Below, in pieces: positions 38,783 through 38,826 of a DNA stretch of 38,826 nt; position 1 is the stretch's first letter, and the number at the start of each line of letters is the position of its first letter. The notes under the pieces are model-generated. The model had not been told where the DNA came from. It made no database searches and worked only from the letters and a program-made list of their open reading frames with translations. The position numbers and the translations under genes were made by a program. Origin of the DNA: Rubellimicrobium sp. CFH 75288. Lineage in GTDB: Bacteria; Pseudomonadota; Alphaproteobacteria; Rhodobacterales; Rhodobacteraceae. Location: positions 1-38,826 of the forward strand of contig NZ_WYDP01000025.1 of NCBI RefSeq assembly GCF_009904055.1, given 5' to 3'.

Positions 38783-38826
38783 GGGCGGGTGCCGTCCGTT
38801 TGTTTTTCAGAACACGACGACGCTTC

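Overview
The window (38.8 kb, very GC-rich by eye) reads as chromosome of an alphaproteobacterium, most likely Rhodobacterales/Rhodobacteraceae-like. The reasons are a UPF0314/DUF2585 membrane protein, an fds-type NAD-dependent formate dehydrogenase operon, an ScfR/RamB-type regulator divergent from isocitrate lyase, bfd-bfr, exact CtrA boxes, and exact alphaproteobacterial EcfG-type stress promoters. I see no rRNA, tRNA, CRISPR array, insertion sequence or phage. The genus cannot be fixed from this sequence.

Layout. 1-5.6 kb: the 3' end of glgX; a convergent transglutaminase/zinc-metallopeptidase pair; then a stress region on the + strand. That region has two perfect GGAAC-N16-CGTT promoters. 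One precedes two small ORFs. The other precedes a three-gene envelope operon (YqjD-like protein, YqjE/holin-like DUF1469 protein, DUF3618 protein). 5.6-9.5 kb: a minus-strand cluster of a small unknown protein, a sulfotransferase, and a large repeat-plus-glycosyltransferase protein. 9.6-13.5 kb: carbon and iron metabolism, with a RamB/ScfR-like regulator divergent from aceA, a small unknown ORF, a hairpin terminator, and bfd-bfr. 13.6-17.7 kb: DUF2585 protein, a Gfo/Idh/MocA oxidoreductase coupled to a TIM-barrel sugar isomerase, a GH25 lysozyme-like lipoprotein, and a PAP2 phosphatase.

17.7-28.6 kb: a long minus-strand run. It starts with a YeeE/YedE-type (thiosulfate) transporter, soxY and soxZ, then xthA and a LysR regulator, then the formate dehydrogenase operon fdsG-fdsB-[GIY-YIG/DUF4357 protein]-fdsA-fdhD-fdsD. 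The GIY-YIG gene is an unexpected passenger, translationally coupled to fdsB. 28.8-30.3 kb: asd and a UPF0178 protein. 30.3-35.4 kb: signalling genes. These are a LOV-domain (blue-light) histidine kinase with a coupled single-domain response regulator, an unrecognised gene, and a CHASE4-like/GGDEF/EAL protein. The last two each have a perfect CtrA box (TTAA-N7-TTAAC) upstream, which links them to the CtrA regulon. 35.4-38.8 kb: a NYN-domain nuclease-like protein, a divergent stand-alone PGM1-like ATP-grasp peptide ligase, and a convergent beta-lactamase-fold serine hydrolase whose stop codon overlaps that of the ligase.

The items most worth following up are the GIY-YIG gene inside the fds operon, the orphan PGM1-like ligase, the YeeE-SoxYZ module whose SoxY ends in GGCAT instead of GGCGG, and the two paired sets of exact regulatory motifs (EcfG and CtrA). 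All calls are from reading the sequence; no database search was run.
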